A DNA stretch of 64,000 bases from Bifidobacterium mizhiense (GCF_020884755.1 NZ_BPWE01000001.1:558001-622000); one strand, 5' to 3'. Positions 35,560-45,634 are shown, counted from the first letter of the stretch. Made by a program: numbers and translations. The notes: generated by a model from the letters alone, not told the origin.

Positions 35560-35829
35560 GCATTGCTGATTCCTTCGGCACATACTGACAACAGGCAGCT
35601 ACCCAAGATGCTATGGCTCATGGTCTGATCACTGCCTCTGGTGGTGTTATCGGTGCTGCAGCATGAGCTGCCGCTGGAGCAGTTGTGGGATTCAATCGCC
35701 CCTGAACCAAGTACGATTGTAGGAGGTGGAATTGGTTTAGCCGTAGGATACCTCGGTACAGTAGCCGGCAACGCTTTTTACGACGATTCCGTCAATCGCG
35801 GGAATGGAGATGGCAGTGGGGCCACATGA
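35560..35829 (+). pseudogene. Decayed glycine-zipper toxin-like fragment
   Basis: Reading across frames gives HGLITASGGVIGAAA, stop, AAAGAVVGFNRP, stop, and then in another frame GGGIGLAVGYLGTVAGNAFYDD to the TGA at 35827. Alternating Gly/Ala with hydrophobics, then a short polar end, resembles the C-terminal glycine zipper of LXG-type or pore-forming toxins. In-frame stops and a frame change show it is dead. The toxin link is inference from composition and from the DUF4176 neighbour. Confidence 0.45.
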
Positions 35830-35871
35830 AGGACAATCTATGGTAGCTTTCCCGCTGTCTCCCGCATTGCC

Positions 35872-37248
35872 ATGTGCGCGGCTCGGATTGAAACCAGGGA
35901 TGATATTAGTGGGTGCGTACTGATGGTGTACCTATTGATAGATGTCGTATTAGGCTCTCCGGCGATGCTGGTCTGGTTGTTTGTGTTGATGTCGTTCAAT
36001 GCGTGGAGGTCGAGGCGGCTGATGGACCGCGTCCTGGCGCCCTACCTCCTGGCGCGGGGCCTGTGCCTGCAGACCTTCCAGGGGTATGTGTGGCGGCGGC
36101 GCGGCAGGATCGGCCGGCCCCGGCCCGGGCAGGTCCTGCCCCTGGGCTCGCTGGTCGTCCTGGCCGACGGGCCTGCCACCGTATCCGGGGCCTACAGAGG
36201 CACCGGATGGTTCGACGGTCTGGGAGAGGACGGGCTAGTGGTCCGCCTGGTCGGCCAGTATGTGCAGCCACCCGAACAGGCCGCCGGGTCATCCGGTCCA
36301 TGGTACGCGGGCAGGATCTGCTCCGTGGGCGGCCTTGCCTGCGGACCCGGCGTGGTCCCCGGCGACGACGCCCCCCTGCCCGAGGTCGGCGTCGGCCACA
36401 CCCCCGACCCCGACCTGGTCATCTTCACCCAGGACCAGGTCAGCCTTCTGGCCTGGAAGGGGCCCGACAACCCCGTCACCAGGCTCCTGCGCGCCCGCCA
36501 GGTCCGCGCCCTCGCCCGCGACCACCGGCGTGAGGACCAGGTTCGCCGCCGGGCACGGCCGACACCGAGCTGGCACGCCAGCCGCCCCGCATGGTGGCGC
36601 TACGAAGCCATCGGCTTCCTGCCCGACCGGTTCACCCGCGTCTACTGGGACCGCGTCCGCAACCAGCCCGTTAAGGCCCCCATGCGCTACCGGACCCCGG
36701 AAGCCAGGGAATACAACAGAAGACACTACTCCGTCCCCTTATCCATCATCGCGCTGATCGTCATCATCTTCATATCCGCCTTAAAAATAGCCCGCGCATG
36801 GCACCGCTTCGAACCGTACCATCCACTCCAGGGCGGCGATGTCCTCCTGGGCATGCCCCGTCGGACCACAGCGATCGTCAGCTGCGTCCTAGGCCTCGCC
36901 ATCGGCGTCGGCGCATGGGTTTGGGCCACCCACCGGCAATTCCCCCAACACCAAATGACCCCGGCCAGCAGCCGCGAACTCCAAATCGCCCTCGACAATT
37001 ACTGGATCGGCATGCGATACATCACAGGAACTACCATTCCCTACACCATGCATGTCCTCGGCTACAGCGTTTACATCCTGGTGCCGCTCATGCTCCTCAC
37101 TGATTTCTTCACCCTTCCCGAATGGGTCCATACCCTCATGGGCTGGCCCTTCGTCGCTCTGTTTGTGACCTGCGGGAGCCTAGTCATCATAGATACCTCC
37201 TACGCCGAGCGGATAGCCAAACGCCTGGATCGGGAATTAGCCGAGTAA
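35872..37248 (+). CDS. Multi-pass membrane protein of unknown function
   Basis: 458 residues. Transmembrane segments are seen at about residues 18-40 (MVYLLIDVVLGSPAMLVWLFVLM), 292-312, 336-355 and in the last 80 residues. Between them, residues about 60-270 form a soluble, extremely GC-rich segment (GRPRPGQVLPLGSLVVLADGPATVSGAYRGTGWFD...). The TGWFDGLGEDGLVVRL wording suggests a small beta domain. The start may instead be the ATG at 35923; no strong ribosome site is seen for either. GC content jumps sharply inside the gene against AT-rich flanks, which suggests separate acquisition. No family recognised. Confidence 0.7.
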   Translation: MCAARIETRDDISGCVLMVYLLIDVVLGSPAMLVWLFVLMSFNAWRSRRLMDRVLAPYLLARGLCLQTFQGYVWRRRGRIGRPRPGQVLPLGSLVVLADGPATVSGAYRGTGWFDGLGEDGLVVRLVGQYVQPPEQAAGSSGPWYAGRICSVGGLACGPGVVPGDDAPLPEVGVGHTPDPDLVIFTQDQVSLLAWKGPDNPVTRLLRARQVRALARDHRREDQVRRRARPTPSWHASRPAWWRYEAIGFLPDRFTRVYWDRVRNQPVKAPMRYRTPEAREYNRRHYSVPLSIIALIVIIFISALKIARAWHRFEPYHPLQGGDVLLGMPRRTTAIVSCVLGLAIGVGAWVWATHRQFPQHQMTPASSRELQIALDNYWIGMRYITGTTIPYTMHVLGYSVYILVPLMLLTDFFTLPEWVHTLMGWPFVALFVTCGSLVIIDTSYAERIAKRLDRELAE

Positions 37249-37410
37249 AGCCCATATGCATCAGCCCCCCCTCCCCCGTGATCAATTGCGCTTTGGTCTT
37301 ACGTTCGCACCTCTTGACAGCGTGCGGACAGGAATCAACCCAAAACCACAACTGACAGTTACCGACACCCATCGTGCAGCATATTCTGGTAAATTCAGCG
37401 ATCCTATGAT

Positions 37411-38127
37411 TCATGCCGCGGTGATGAGGCCTCCGAAGAGGACGATGGCGATGGCAATCAGTTCAATGATGAAGAACATGGACAGTGCCGACCAGCTGTG
37501 AGTCAGCGTGTTCCAGGGGGAATCCTTGCGCACGCAGACCAGGATAGCCACAAAAATAACGGCAAAGACCGCCACGCCCAGCCCGGCCGCGATGATGCCC
37601 AAGTTGGCCGCGTTGGCCAGGATGGCCTGATGCTGATAGACCACGAAGGTGCTGTACCAGAAGTTCATCTTGAGCAGGCAGAGGCCGGCGATCAGCTGTT
37701 CGGCAGCCAGGCTCAGCACGAAGACCACCCGCCAGAACCAGGAAGACGACTCGATGATGGACATGCCGATGCCCATAAAGGTCAGCACGGTCACCGTCCA
37801 AGCAATCAGGGCAATGCCGCGCGGATCCAGAACCGAGGCATAGTGGAGCACGCCCTGGGTATGGTTGATAGCCAGCGAGCGCCCATATCCATAAGGAATG
37901 ACGATGGCCAGAAGGACCGCCAGTGCGAAGACAACCCAGCGGACCGGGCGAGCACGGCGCTGCTCAATCTCAGCCAGGGAGTATTCAGAGTCCGGAATGG
38001 TCGCCTCAGGATGAGCCGAAACCTTGTTCACTGCGGTCGCCTCATCCGGGTGCGGTTGCACGACTGAGGAACCCGTTGCCTCGCTTCTGCCGGATTCCGC
38101 GCCATCCGCATCGTCGAATTGCTCCAT
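37411..38127 (-). CDS. Five-helix membrane protein of unknown function
   Basis: 238 residues from the ATG at 38127, chosen for the GGAGG upstream. The first 65 residues are polar and acidic (EQFDDADGAESGRSEA). Then come five hydrophobic segments: WVVFALAVLLAIVIPYGYG, IALIAWTVTVLTFMGIGMSII, WRVVFVLSLAAEQLIAGLCLL, ANLGIIAAGLGVAVFAVIF and MFFIIELIAIAIVLFGGLI. No known motif. Convergent with the previous gene. Confidence 0.75.
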   Translation of the reverse strand: MEQFDDADGAESGRSEATGSSVVQPHPDEATAVNKVSAHPEATIPDSEYSLAEIEQRRARPVRWVVFALAVLLAIVIPYGYGRSLAINHTQGVLHYASVLDPRGIALIAWTVTVLTFMGIGMSIIESSSWFWRVVFVLSLAAEQLIAGLCLLKMNFWYSTFVVYQHQAILANAANLGIIAAGLGVAVFAVIFVAILVCVRKDSPWNTLTHSWSALSMFFIIELIAIAIVLFGGLITAA

Positions 38128-38280
38128 CGGCGACCACACCTCCAAGTCCGCTACTCGTGGACACATCGCCTACAAGCTTATACCGGGCGGCGCACCCGCG
38201 CTTAAGAGCAGAAAGTACAATTCGCAAACACTTGGCATACAGGCAATAGCAGATAAATGGAGTCATCCTGAAAGCGACAC

Positions 38281-38370
38281 AGCCCACCCACACAGAAGCG
38301 AGGAACACCTGATTTCGGCGACCAAAAATGCTGCAGGCCCAAAATCATCCCCCATGTGCCCGAGGAGCAC
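38281..38370 (-). repeat. Outermost decayed CRISPR repeat-spacer-repeat
   Basis: Two strongly decayed copies of the CRISPR repeat (38281-38308 and 38342-38370) are separated by exactly 33 bp, the spacer length of the active array. The second keeps TCATCCCCC at one end and GGAGCAC at the other. This lies 1.8 kb beyond the last recognisable array unit and shows the ancestral array once reached at least here. Confidence 0.55.
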
Positions 38371-38615
38371 CCGGGCCGCGTCTTCTGACCAGCCGATCAT
38401 GCGCATCTGAAAACCATGACAATCCGTGTTCAAACACCGTGCTAGTCATATACAAAGCAGACAAAACCCTCAATCAGGGCACACCAATGCGATTACTCCG
38501 GCTGGAGAGAATCAAACACTCATGTTCGAACTATGAAGCGGTTATGGATTCTCCCCGGCGCTCCAATAGTGATTCTTTTACTGATTGCAGCAGCCTGTGG
38601 AGCTTGGTGAGCGAA

Positions 38616-38903
38616 TCAGTCGAACTGCCTGATGCCGATGACATCACGGAAACTCACATACTCGTCACCGGGGCCGCAACCTGTACCGTAATTTGTACCA
38701 TAGTAGACGCGATCCGACTGGATCATTCTCCTATCCTCATCATCCAACGAATCCCAGACCCGGCGCTCGGCTTCATCCATTTTCTCGGTGATGGGATGCC
38801 TCGACGCATAACTGTCGATCAGATCCTGGGGGATGTTGTCATGAGTGGTGCAGGCCTTATCCTTGGTTGCCATTTCTCTCATGAAATCCTCATCCATGGC
38901 CAT
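38616..38903 (-). CDS. Small acidic protein of unknown function, copy 1
   Basis: 95 residues, start MAMDEDFMREMATKDKAC with GAGGAG just upstream; the frame is open further up but copy 2 supports this start. The middle segment KMDEAERRVWDSLDDEDRRMIQSDR, shared almost exactly with copy 2, is helical and acidic; the end is VIGIRQFD. No signal peptide or membrane helix. No family recognised. Its position inside the degenerate trailer of a CRISPR array, its small size and its acidity make an anti-CRISPR- or CRISPR-linked role conceivable, but nothing in the sequence proves it. Confidence 0.65.
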   Translation of the reverse strand: MAMDEDFMREMATKDKACTTHDNIPQDLIDSYASRHPITEKMDEAERRVWDSLDDEDRRMIQSDRVYYGTNYGTGCGPGDEYVSFRDVIGIRQFD

Positions 38904-38955
38904 TCGTCTCCTCTCATCGTTGTGAACCTGTAGGGCATCCATCCCATGCCCCGCA

Positions 38956-39030
38956 GGATTGTCCCCGCATCTGCTAGGGACACAGAGCATTCTCATTTTT
39001 CCATCGAACAGACGGCTGGACCATCCCCAG
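38956..39030 (-). repeat. Decayed CRISPR repeat-spacer-partial repeat
   Basis: A repeat at 38956-38983 (about 19 of 28 positions kept, including GGAT, TCCCCGC and CAC), a 34-bp spacer remnant, and a truncated repeat beginning GGACCATCCCC at 39018. Lies between copies 1 and 2 of the small gene. Confidence 0.7.
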
Positions 39031-39139
39031 AGAATCAAACACTCATGTAAGAACTATGAAGCGGTTATAGACTCTCCCCCAGCGCTCCAGTGGCGATTCT
39101 CTTGCTGATTACAAAAACATACAGGAATCCGGGGATGAA

Positions 39140-39424
39140 TCAGTCGAACTGCCTGATGCCAAGGACATCGTAGAAACTCACCTTGGTGTCGCCGCCGAAG
39201 CCAGCACCATAGTTTGTCCCATAGTATGTACGATCCGACTGGATCATTCGCCTGTCCTCATCATCCAGCGAATCCCAGACTCTGCGCTCTGCATCATCCA
39301 TGTCATCAGTAATGGGATACTTTGACGTATAGTCATCAATCCTCTTCTGGGGAATATGGTCATAAGTGCTACAGGCCTTATCCTTGGTTGCCATTTTTCT
39401 CATGAAATCCTCGTCCATAGCCAT
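39140..39424 (-). CDS. Small acidic protein of unknown function, copy 2
   Basis: 94 residues, clearly homologous over its full length to copy 1 (38616-38903): MAMDEDFMRKMATKDKAC, then DDAERRVWDSLDDEDRRMIQSD and VLGIRQFD. Changes are mostly conservative and the frame is open, so at least one of the two seems to be under selection. GAGGAG precedes the start. A decayed CRISPR repeat pair follows on the right side. Confidence 0.65.
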   Translation of the reverse strand: MAMDEDFMRKMATKDKACSTYDHIPQKRIDDYTSKYPITDDMDDAERRVWDSLDDEDRRMIQSDRTYYGTNYGAGFGGDTKVSFYDVLGIRQFD

Positions 39425-39476
39425 TCATCTCCTCTCATCTTTACGAACATGAGGGTATCCTTCCGATTCCCCTGCA

Positions 39477-39610
39477 GGATTGTCCCCGCGGATGCCAAGG
39501 AGCACTTTCCTACTGCCGCACCAGCCACACCGCCAATGGGATTATCCCCGCATATGCAGGGAGCGCACAGCATTCTCGTCCCTGGCCGAGTAGACAGCCG
39601 GATCATCTCC
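39477..39610 (-). repeat. Decayed CRISPR repeats between small-gene copies 2 and 3
   Basis: Repeats at 39477-39505 (nearly complete, one extra base) and 39539-39566 are separated by exactly 33 bp. A truncated GGATCATCTCC follows at 39600, again one spacer length further on. This is a real remnant of the array. Confidence 0.8.
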
Positions 39611-39739
39611 AGAGAATCAAACAATCCTCTTCAAACCATACTCATGTTCAAACCATGAAGTGGTTATGGATTCTTCGCCGACACTCCTAATAGTGATTCT
39701 TTTACTGATTGAAACAGTATGTCGGAGCCCGGGAATGAA

Positions 39740-40029
39740 CTAGTCGAATCGCCTTATACCGATAACTCCATAGAAATTCACCTCTGCTTTGCCGCCGCCG
39801 CAACCTGTACCGTAGTATATGCGATCCTATTGGATCATTCTCCTGTCCGCATCATCCAGCGAATCCCAGACCAGGCGTTCGGTTTCACCCATTTCTCGAT
39901 GAGGGGATGTCTCGACGGATAGCCATCGATCAGATCCTCATGAATGTTGTCATGACAGGTACAGGCACAATCCCTGGATGCCCTTTCTCTCATGAAATCC
40001 TCAAGTATTTTCTGATCGCCTCCTCTCAT
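39740..40029 (-). pseudogene. Small acidic protein, copy 3 (broken)
   Basis: Homologous to copies 1 and 2 but dead: EDFMRERASRDCACTCHDNIHEDLIDGYPSRHP is followed by a frameshift after LIEK, then ERRVWDSLDDADRRMIQ, an in-frame TAG and DRIYYGTGCG...VIGIRRFD. The start region is also altered (MRGGDQKILEDF). It lies next to the array-proximal decayed repeats. Confidence 0.75.
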
Positions 40030-40066
40030 ATTGGTGAACCTGAGGACATCCATTAGATGTCCTTTA

Positions 40067-41670
40067 AGATCAGCCCCGAGGATGCGGGGGAACACGCTCG
40101 ATGTGGTCGAGCAGCAACTTCTCCGTCAGGATCATCCCCGATGCCCTGCAAGCCGCCTGTAGAATCATCCCCGCGGATGCAGGGAGCACCTCGGCAAGCC
40201 AGAGGATTGGTCCGACGGCAAGGGATCATCCCCGCGGATGCGGGGAGCACCGACTGGAAGACCAACCCACAGACACAGGTGAAGGATCATCCCCGAGGAT
40301 GCGGGGAGCACCAGTGCGTTGACTAGCTGTATCGCCCCTTCAATCAGTGCGCCCACGCTGGGATCATCCCCGCAGATGCGGGGAGCACTCCAGGACCACG
40401 CCTCCGGGACGGCATCCGGCCGGATCATCCCCGCAGATGCGGGGAGCACCGACACCGATATCACGGTGCGCATCTACAACGAGGATCATCCCCGCAGATG
40501 CGGGGAGCACTGCTTGTCTGGCTTGTCCTGGGCGTTGATCCGGGGATCATCCCCGCAGATGCGGGGAGCACAGGGTCAGCTCCGTGTCATTGGGAGACAG
40601 CTTGGGATCATCCCCGCAGATGCGGGGAGCACGAGGCATTGACAACAAGGAGGTTGTCATGAACAGGATCATCCCCGCGGATGCGGGGAGCACGGATACA
40701 TGTACCGCAGGAACGAGTCTACGCCGGGATCATCCCCGCGGATGCGGGGAGCACGGTCCATTTGTTATTGGAAGCGATCTGCTGGAAGGACCATCCCCGC
40801 GGATGCGGGGAGCACAAGGCGCTTCATAAGCCGATACTGCACATCCGAGGATCATCCCCGCGGATGCGGGGAGCACATGAACGAGAACAAGGTGCGGACC
40901 AGGAAGCAGGGGATCATCCCCGCGGATGCGGGGAGCACCGACTGGAAGACCAACCCACAGACACAGGTGAAGGATCATCCCCGCGGATGCGGGGAGCACA
41001 ATATCCTTCATCGTTCTTCCCTTGCTCTCTCGGGATCATCCCCGCGGATGCGGGGAGCACCAGCCTCGTCGGGATTGTCTGGAGCACCCTTAGGGATCAT
41101 CCCCGCGGATGCGGGGAGCACTCTGGGAGACATCATCAGGGATATAGGCCATACGGATCATCCCCGCGGATGCGGGGAGCACATAAAACTCCCATATGTC
41201 GCCCACCCGTGGGACGGATCATCCCCGCGGATGCGGGGAGCACCAGGGCGGCGCATCCAGCCTGGCCAACCTCGCCGGATCATCCCCGCGGATGCGGGGA
41301 GCACCGACGGAATTGGTAGCATGTATACCTACTGAGAGGATCATCCCCGCGGATGCGGGGAGCACATCATAGCAAAGGAGACGAGGTTGAAGCTCACAGG
41401 ATCATCCCCGCGGATGCGGGGAGCACTCGGTCATGAGAGTGACCTCCAAGGGCGTCACGGGATCATCCCCGCGGATGCGGGGAGCACCATCGTGACATGT
41501 CCAGGTAGGTTCGTTTCGCAGGATCATCCCCGCGGATGCGGGGAGCACTCATGCTTTCTCCCTTGGCCCGAGTTCCCAGTGGGATCATCCCCGCGGATGC
41601 GGGGAGCACGGGTCGAACGGCATGTATCCGAACGTCCGCAGGGGATCATCCCCGCGGATGCGGGGAGCAC
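40067..41670 (-). CRISPR. Type I-E CRISPR array, 25 good repeats plus two decayed
   Basis: 28-bp repeats, as read on the plus strand GGATCAT + CCCCGCGGATGCGGGG + AGCAC, with 33-bp spacers and a 61-bp period. Good repeats start at 40162, 40223, 40284, 40361, 40422 and then at 61-bp steps to 40849, at 40911, and on at 61-bp steps to 41643. Decayed ones lie at 40067 and (12 bp only) 40129. The repeat is the actinobacterial I-E type in reverse, so transcription is on the minus strand from the leader at the right. Repeats at 40361-40605 carry G-to-A in the loop. The spacer at 40312-40360 is 49 bp. The spacer at 40251-40283 is identical to that at 40939-40971. Confidence 0.98.
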
Positions 41671-41877
41671 ACTTAGAAATCCTTGCAATCCCAACAATAT
41701 AATAGACAAGATCTCTATTTTTTAATGAGTTTGCATTTCGAGCCCTCTCTATTCCCGTCTCAGCCGCTGCAATTCAAACCATCTACACTGAGCTCCTTAG
41801 CCATGCACTCACCCAGTAATCAGTGCTCAGCACTCATCGGTAAAGCTCGTTTGAAAAGTACACAAGTCCGGTTGCGC
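41671..41877 (-). promoter_or_regulatory. CRISPR leader
   Basis: The 207 bp between the newest repeat and the cas2 stop, AT-rich next to the array (CCCAACAATATAATAGAC). It is at the conserved-repeat end and opposite to the decayed end, so it is the leader that drives pre-crRNA transcription. No promoter hexamers are assigned with confidence. Confidence 0.7.
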
Positions 41878-42260
41878 TCAGCTGGAGCGCGAGCGACGGA
41901 ACCTTGCCGCACGTCTGTACTTGCTGGCATTGCTCCAACCAGTCCGACGGTATCGGTTTCCACCACCTGCGGATCTGCCATCGCCACCATCAGCAGGCTT
42001 CTCCATAAGAGCCAATCCCTCACAGTCTACGGGGTTCCAATCCGAGCGATGCACCTTGAAACTCAGATGCTGCTCATTGCGGGCGGAATAGACCATAATG
42101 GCCTTGCCGGTTCGGATTTGCCCTGTGATGCGTTCCCAAAGCCGGTCCCGGACCCTAGCGGTGACGTGGCCAACGAAAACTCCAGAGGCTATCTCTAGGA
42201 GCCATCGAGTCAAATCCCCGCGCAGACCCACCGGGCATGCCGTTAAAACGACGACCACCA

Positions 42261-42261
<1 letters not shown>
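41878..42261 (-). CDS. cas2: CRISPR-associated protein Cas2, type I-E
   Basis: 127 residues beginning MVVVVLTACPVGLRGDLTRWLLEIASGVFVGHV, the I-E Cas2 signature, then VRDRLWERI, KAIMVYSARNEQHLSFKVH and WNPVDCEGLALM. The last 35 residues are an Arg/Ser/Gly-rich tail. Cas2 is the structural core of the Cas1-Cas2 integrase. It looks intact, but its partner cas1 is broken. Its ATG overlaps the remnant cas1 stop. Confidence 0.93.
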
Positions 42262-43671
<1,410 letters not shown>

Positions 43672-43680
43672 GCCTGCCTC

Positions 43681-44478
43681 CTAAAAGAACGACATCGGAT
43701 CATGATCCAGGACGGCTTCAGCACCTTTCTCGTCAGGATCCGGACCATCCGGGTTGGGAATCTTATAGCGATTGACTGTGCGGACCGCATACTTGCGAGC
43801 GGATCCGAAGCTCACCGGAATGTCGACCTGGGAAGAAATCACCCCGTTGCCTGCATCAGGGGCGCAGTCCTCATCGCAGACCACTTCCAGCTGACGGCCC
43901 TGATGGCGCTTTTTGTACCAATCAGCCGCTATCCATCGGTAAGTACGCAAAGCCTTATCTATACGCTCTTCTTGCACCAAACCAAGCGATACAGGGTAAT
44001 CCGGTGGGCAGGCCCTGCGGCCCAAATACAAAGACCACCGAGGATGACGCAAGGCCTGGTCTAAACCTTCCAGAAGCGCAGAATCTGCACCAAGCGCCAC
44101 TAGGAATTTTGCATCTGATAAGTAGTACCGATGAGTAACTAATCTGTTGCTCTTATTTTTCTTGGGTTTTTTCTTATACCTGAAGCTTCCGTCTTCCTCG
44201 CTCACTTCAATTTTGACAACATGATTATTGGCAGTTTGCTGTTTTTGCTCCGCAGTCTGCATATCATTAACCAACCTTCCCGGCTGATCGATGCGCACCC
44301 CAAAATGCAAACGTAACAAATCTTCGATTTCGTCGCCACGAAGCCGGCCTTGTGCTGAAGCTAGCAAACCAATTATGGCACTTTTTGTAGGCTCTGTACC
44401 GGTATGTCTAGTCTGGAAACGCGATGAGCTCCCCCACGATTGCAATGGCCCGGCCAGACGCAGTAACAACACGCTCAT
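43681..44478 (-). CDS. cas5e: Cas5e (CasD) Cascade subunit
   Basis: 265 residues starting MSVLLLRLAGPLQSWGSSSRFQTRHTGTEPTKSAIIGLLA, the Cas5e signature; binds the 5' handle of the crRNA. The middle has PKKNKSNRLVTHRYYLSDAKFLVALG. It is intact and lies 7 bp after cas7. Confidence 0.95.
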   Translation of the reverse strand: MSVLLLRLAGPLQSWGSSSRFQTRHTGTEPTKSAIIGLLASAQGRLRGDEIEDLLRLHFGVRIDQPGRLVNDMQTAEQKQQTANNHVVKIEVSEEDGSFRYKKKPKKNKSNRLVTHRYYLSDAKFLVALGADSALLEGLDQALRHPRWSLYLGRRACPPDYPVSLGLVQEERIDKALRTYRWIAADWYKKRHQGRQLEVVCDEDCAPDAGNGVISSQVDIPVSFGSARKYAVRTVNRYKIPNPDGPDPDEKGAEAVLDHDPMSFF

Positions 44479-44485
44479 GGCTATC

Positions 44486-45634
44486 CTAACGACTCTGCTC
44501 GTGCTGTTTCAGCTCATTCTTCGTTTCAGCACCGACTTGATTGATCAAAGTCGTCAAACTAACCAAGTTCTCAGTCGACTCCAAATCCTCCGGTGAAACA
44601 ATGGTGCTGGTAACCCAAGTATGTTTAGGCTTCTCATCATAAGCCTTTTCAATCCTATGCAACTCGTCAATCAGTCGGAGACAGGCTATCTGCGTTATTG
44701 ATTTATCTTCGCTAGCTTTCACAGGCTTTTCAAAGGCTTCCACTGCATTGATAGGCTGATTGTCTCGGAATGCAACGATGCATGTCTCAGGCAGAGTCCT
44801 GTTACCGTATGAGTTCTGCTTACCAGTCGGCATCGATCGAATGAAGGCTTCCACAAAAACTGAGGCTGCCTTTGACGTAACTTCTATATTGCCAAGCTGT
44901 TCTCGCAATGCGGTAAGATTCACATTTGCGTAGCGATAAAGAGTAGATGAGTTGAATCCAACTGAATCCATCATGGCTGCTCCCGCGTTATCGTTTTCCG
45001 AGCAATCATCTTTCGCAGTGAAAAAGTCATACTCCGGCCTGATCGCATCCACGGAAATGGCATGGGCAACTTGAGCGCTGGCATCCGTATTCAAATCGGG
45101 AGCATCTGCCAGCATGCGACCGAACAAAGCGATATCCACCGCCTGTTCATTATGAAATATGTCCGCCATCTCCTTTTGCATATCAGTATCGAGTTTCTGC
45201 GTGGGTTTCTTGCCTTGATCCATCCATTCCAAAGCAAGTGCAGCCAATCGCTTTATTTCAGTATTGGCAAGGAAGACCAGGTAATCCGTAACCGGTTTGC
45301 CGCTTGCAGCACCAGCCCTCTTGGAGGGTTTGGTCTTTATACCGATAGCTTTCAATACCGCAGACGCGTATTTTGATGCCTTTTCTGCATCGCACTTAGG
45401 GCGTTGTTCTAGCATGGAGTCCACAATCAACTGAACAGCATTCATAGTCCGCTTCCCTATATGGTCTTTGCCCATACGCACACAAAATGTGTGCCGCATA
45501 GCCCTCTTCCAGGCCTGGCTAGAAACTCGAGAACGCAAAACACCTCCATACAAGGCTGCTTTAGGATTGCCGGTCTCGTCTCGATTAATGTTGCTCGGAG
45601 GAACATTCTGAATTGCATAGATATCCATGTACAT
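44486..45634 (-). CDS. cas7e: Cas7e (CasC/Cse4) Cascade backbone
   Basis: 382 residues. Forms the six-subunit backbone along the crRNA. N-terminus MDIYAIQNVPPSNINRDETGNPKAALYGGVLRSRVSSQAWKRAMR (start at Met1 or Met3) and KQNSYGNRTLPETCIVAFRDNQPINAVEAFEKPV are family-typical. Intact. Confidence 0.95.
   Translation of the reverse strand: MYMDIYAIQNVPPSNINRDETGNPKAALYGGVLRSRVSSQAWKRAMRHTFCVRMGKDHIGKRTMNAVQLIVDSMLEQRPKCDAEKASKYASAVLKAIGIKTKPSKRAGAASGKPVTDYLVFLANTEIKRLAALALEWMDQGKKPTQKLDTDMQKEMADIFHNEQAVDIALFGRMLADAPDLNTDASAQVAHAISVDAIRPEYDFFTAKDDCSENDNAGAAMMDSVGFNSSTLYRYANVNLTALREQLGNIEVTSKAASVFVEAFIRSMPTGKQNSYGNRTLPETCIVAFRDNQPINAVEAFEKPVKASEDKSITQIACLRLIDELHRIEKAYDEKPKHTWVTSTIVSPEDLESTENLVSLTTLINQVGAETKNELKQHEQSR

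Larger units (their letters stand above)
38508..40060 (-). repeat. Threefold tandem repeat: small-protein gene cassette within CRISPR trailer
   Basis: Three diverged units of about 520-600 bp begin near 38508, 39025 and 39607. Each has AGAGAATCAAACA..., a related stretch of about 90 bp (GAAG(C/T)GGTTATGGATTCT and later), a minus-strand gene of about 95 codons, then decayed CRISPR repeats. Stops of the three gene copies are at 38616, 39140 and 39740. Unit borders fall on CRISPR repeat remnants (GGACCATCCCC at 39018, GGATCATCTCC at 39600), suggesting amplification by recombination between repeats. Confidence 0.7.

Noticed and set aside
38547-38570. GGATTCTCCCCGGCGCTCC as another decayed CRISPR repeat
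   Set aside because: Similarity covers only half the repeat and does not recur at spacer spacing; chance cannot be excluded.
40681-41335. Two open frames of about 211 codons with a repeated SSPRMRGA / IIPADAGST pattern
   Set aside because: They are translations of the CRISPR repeats and spacers, not proteins.
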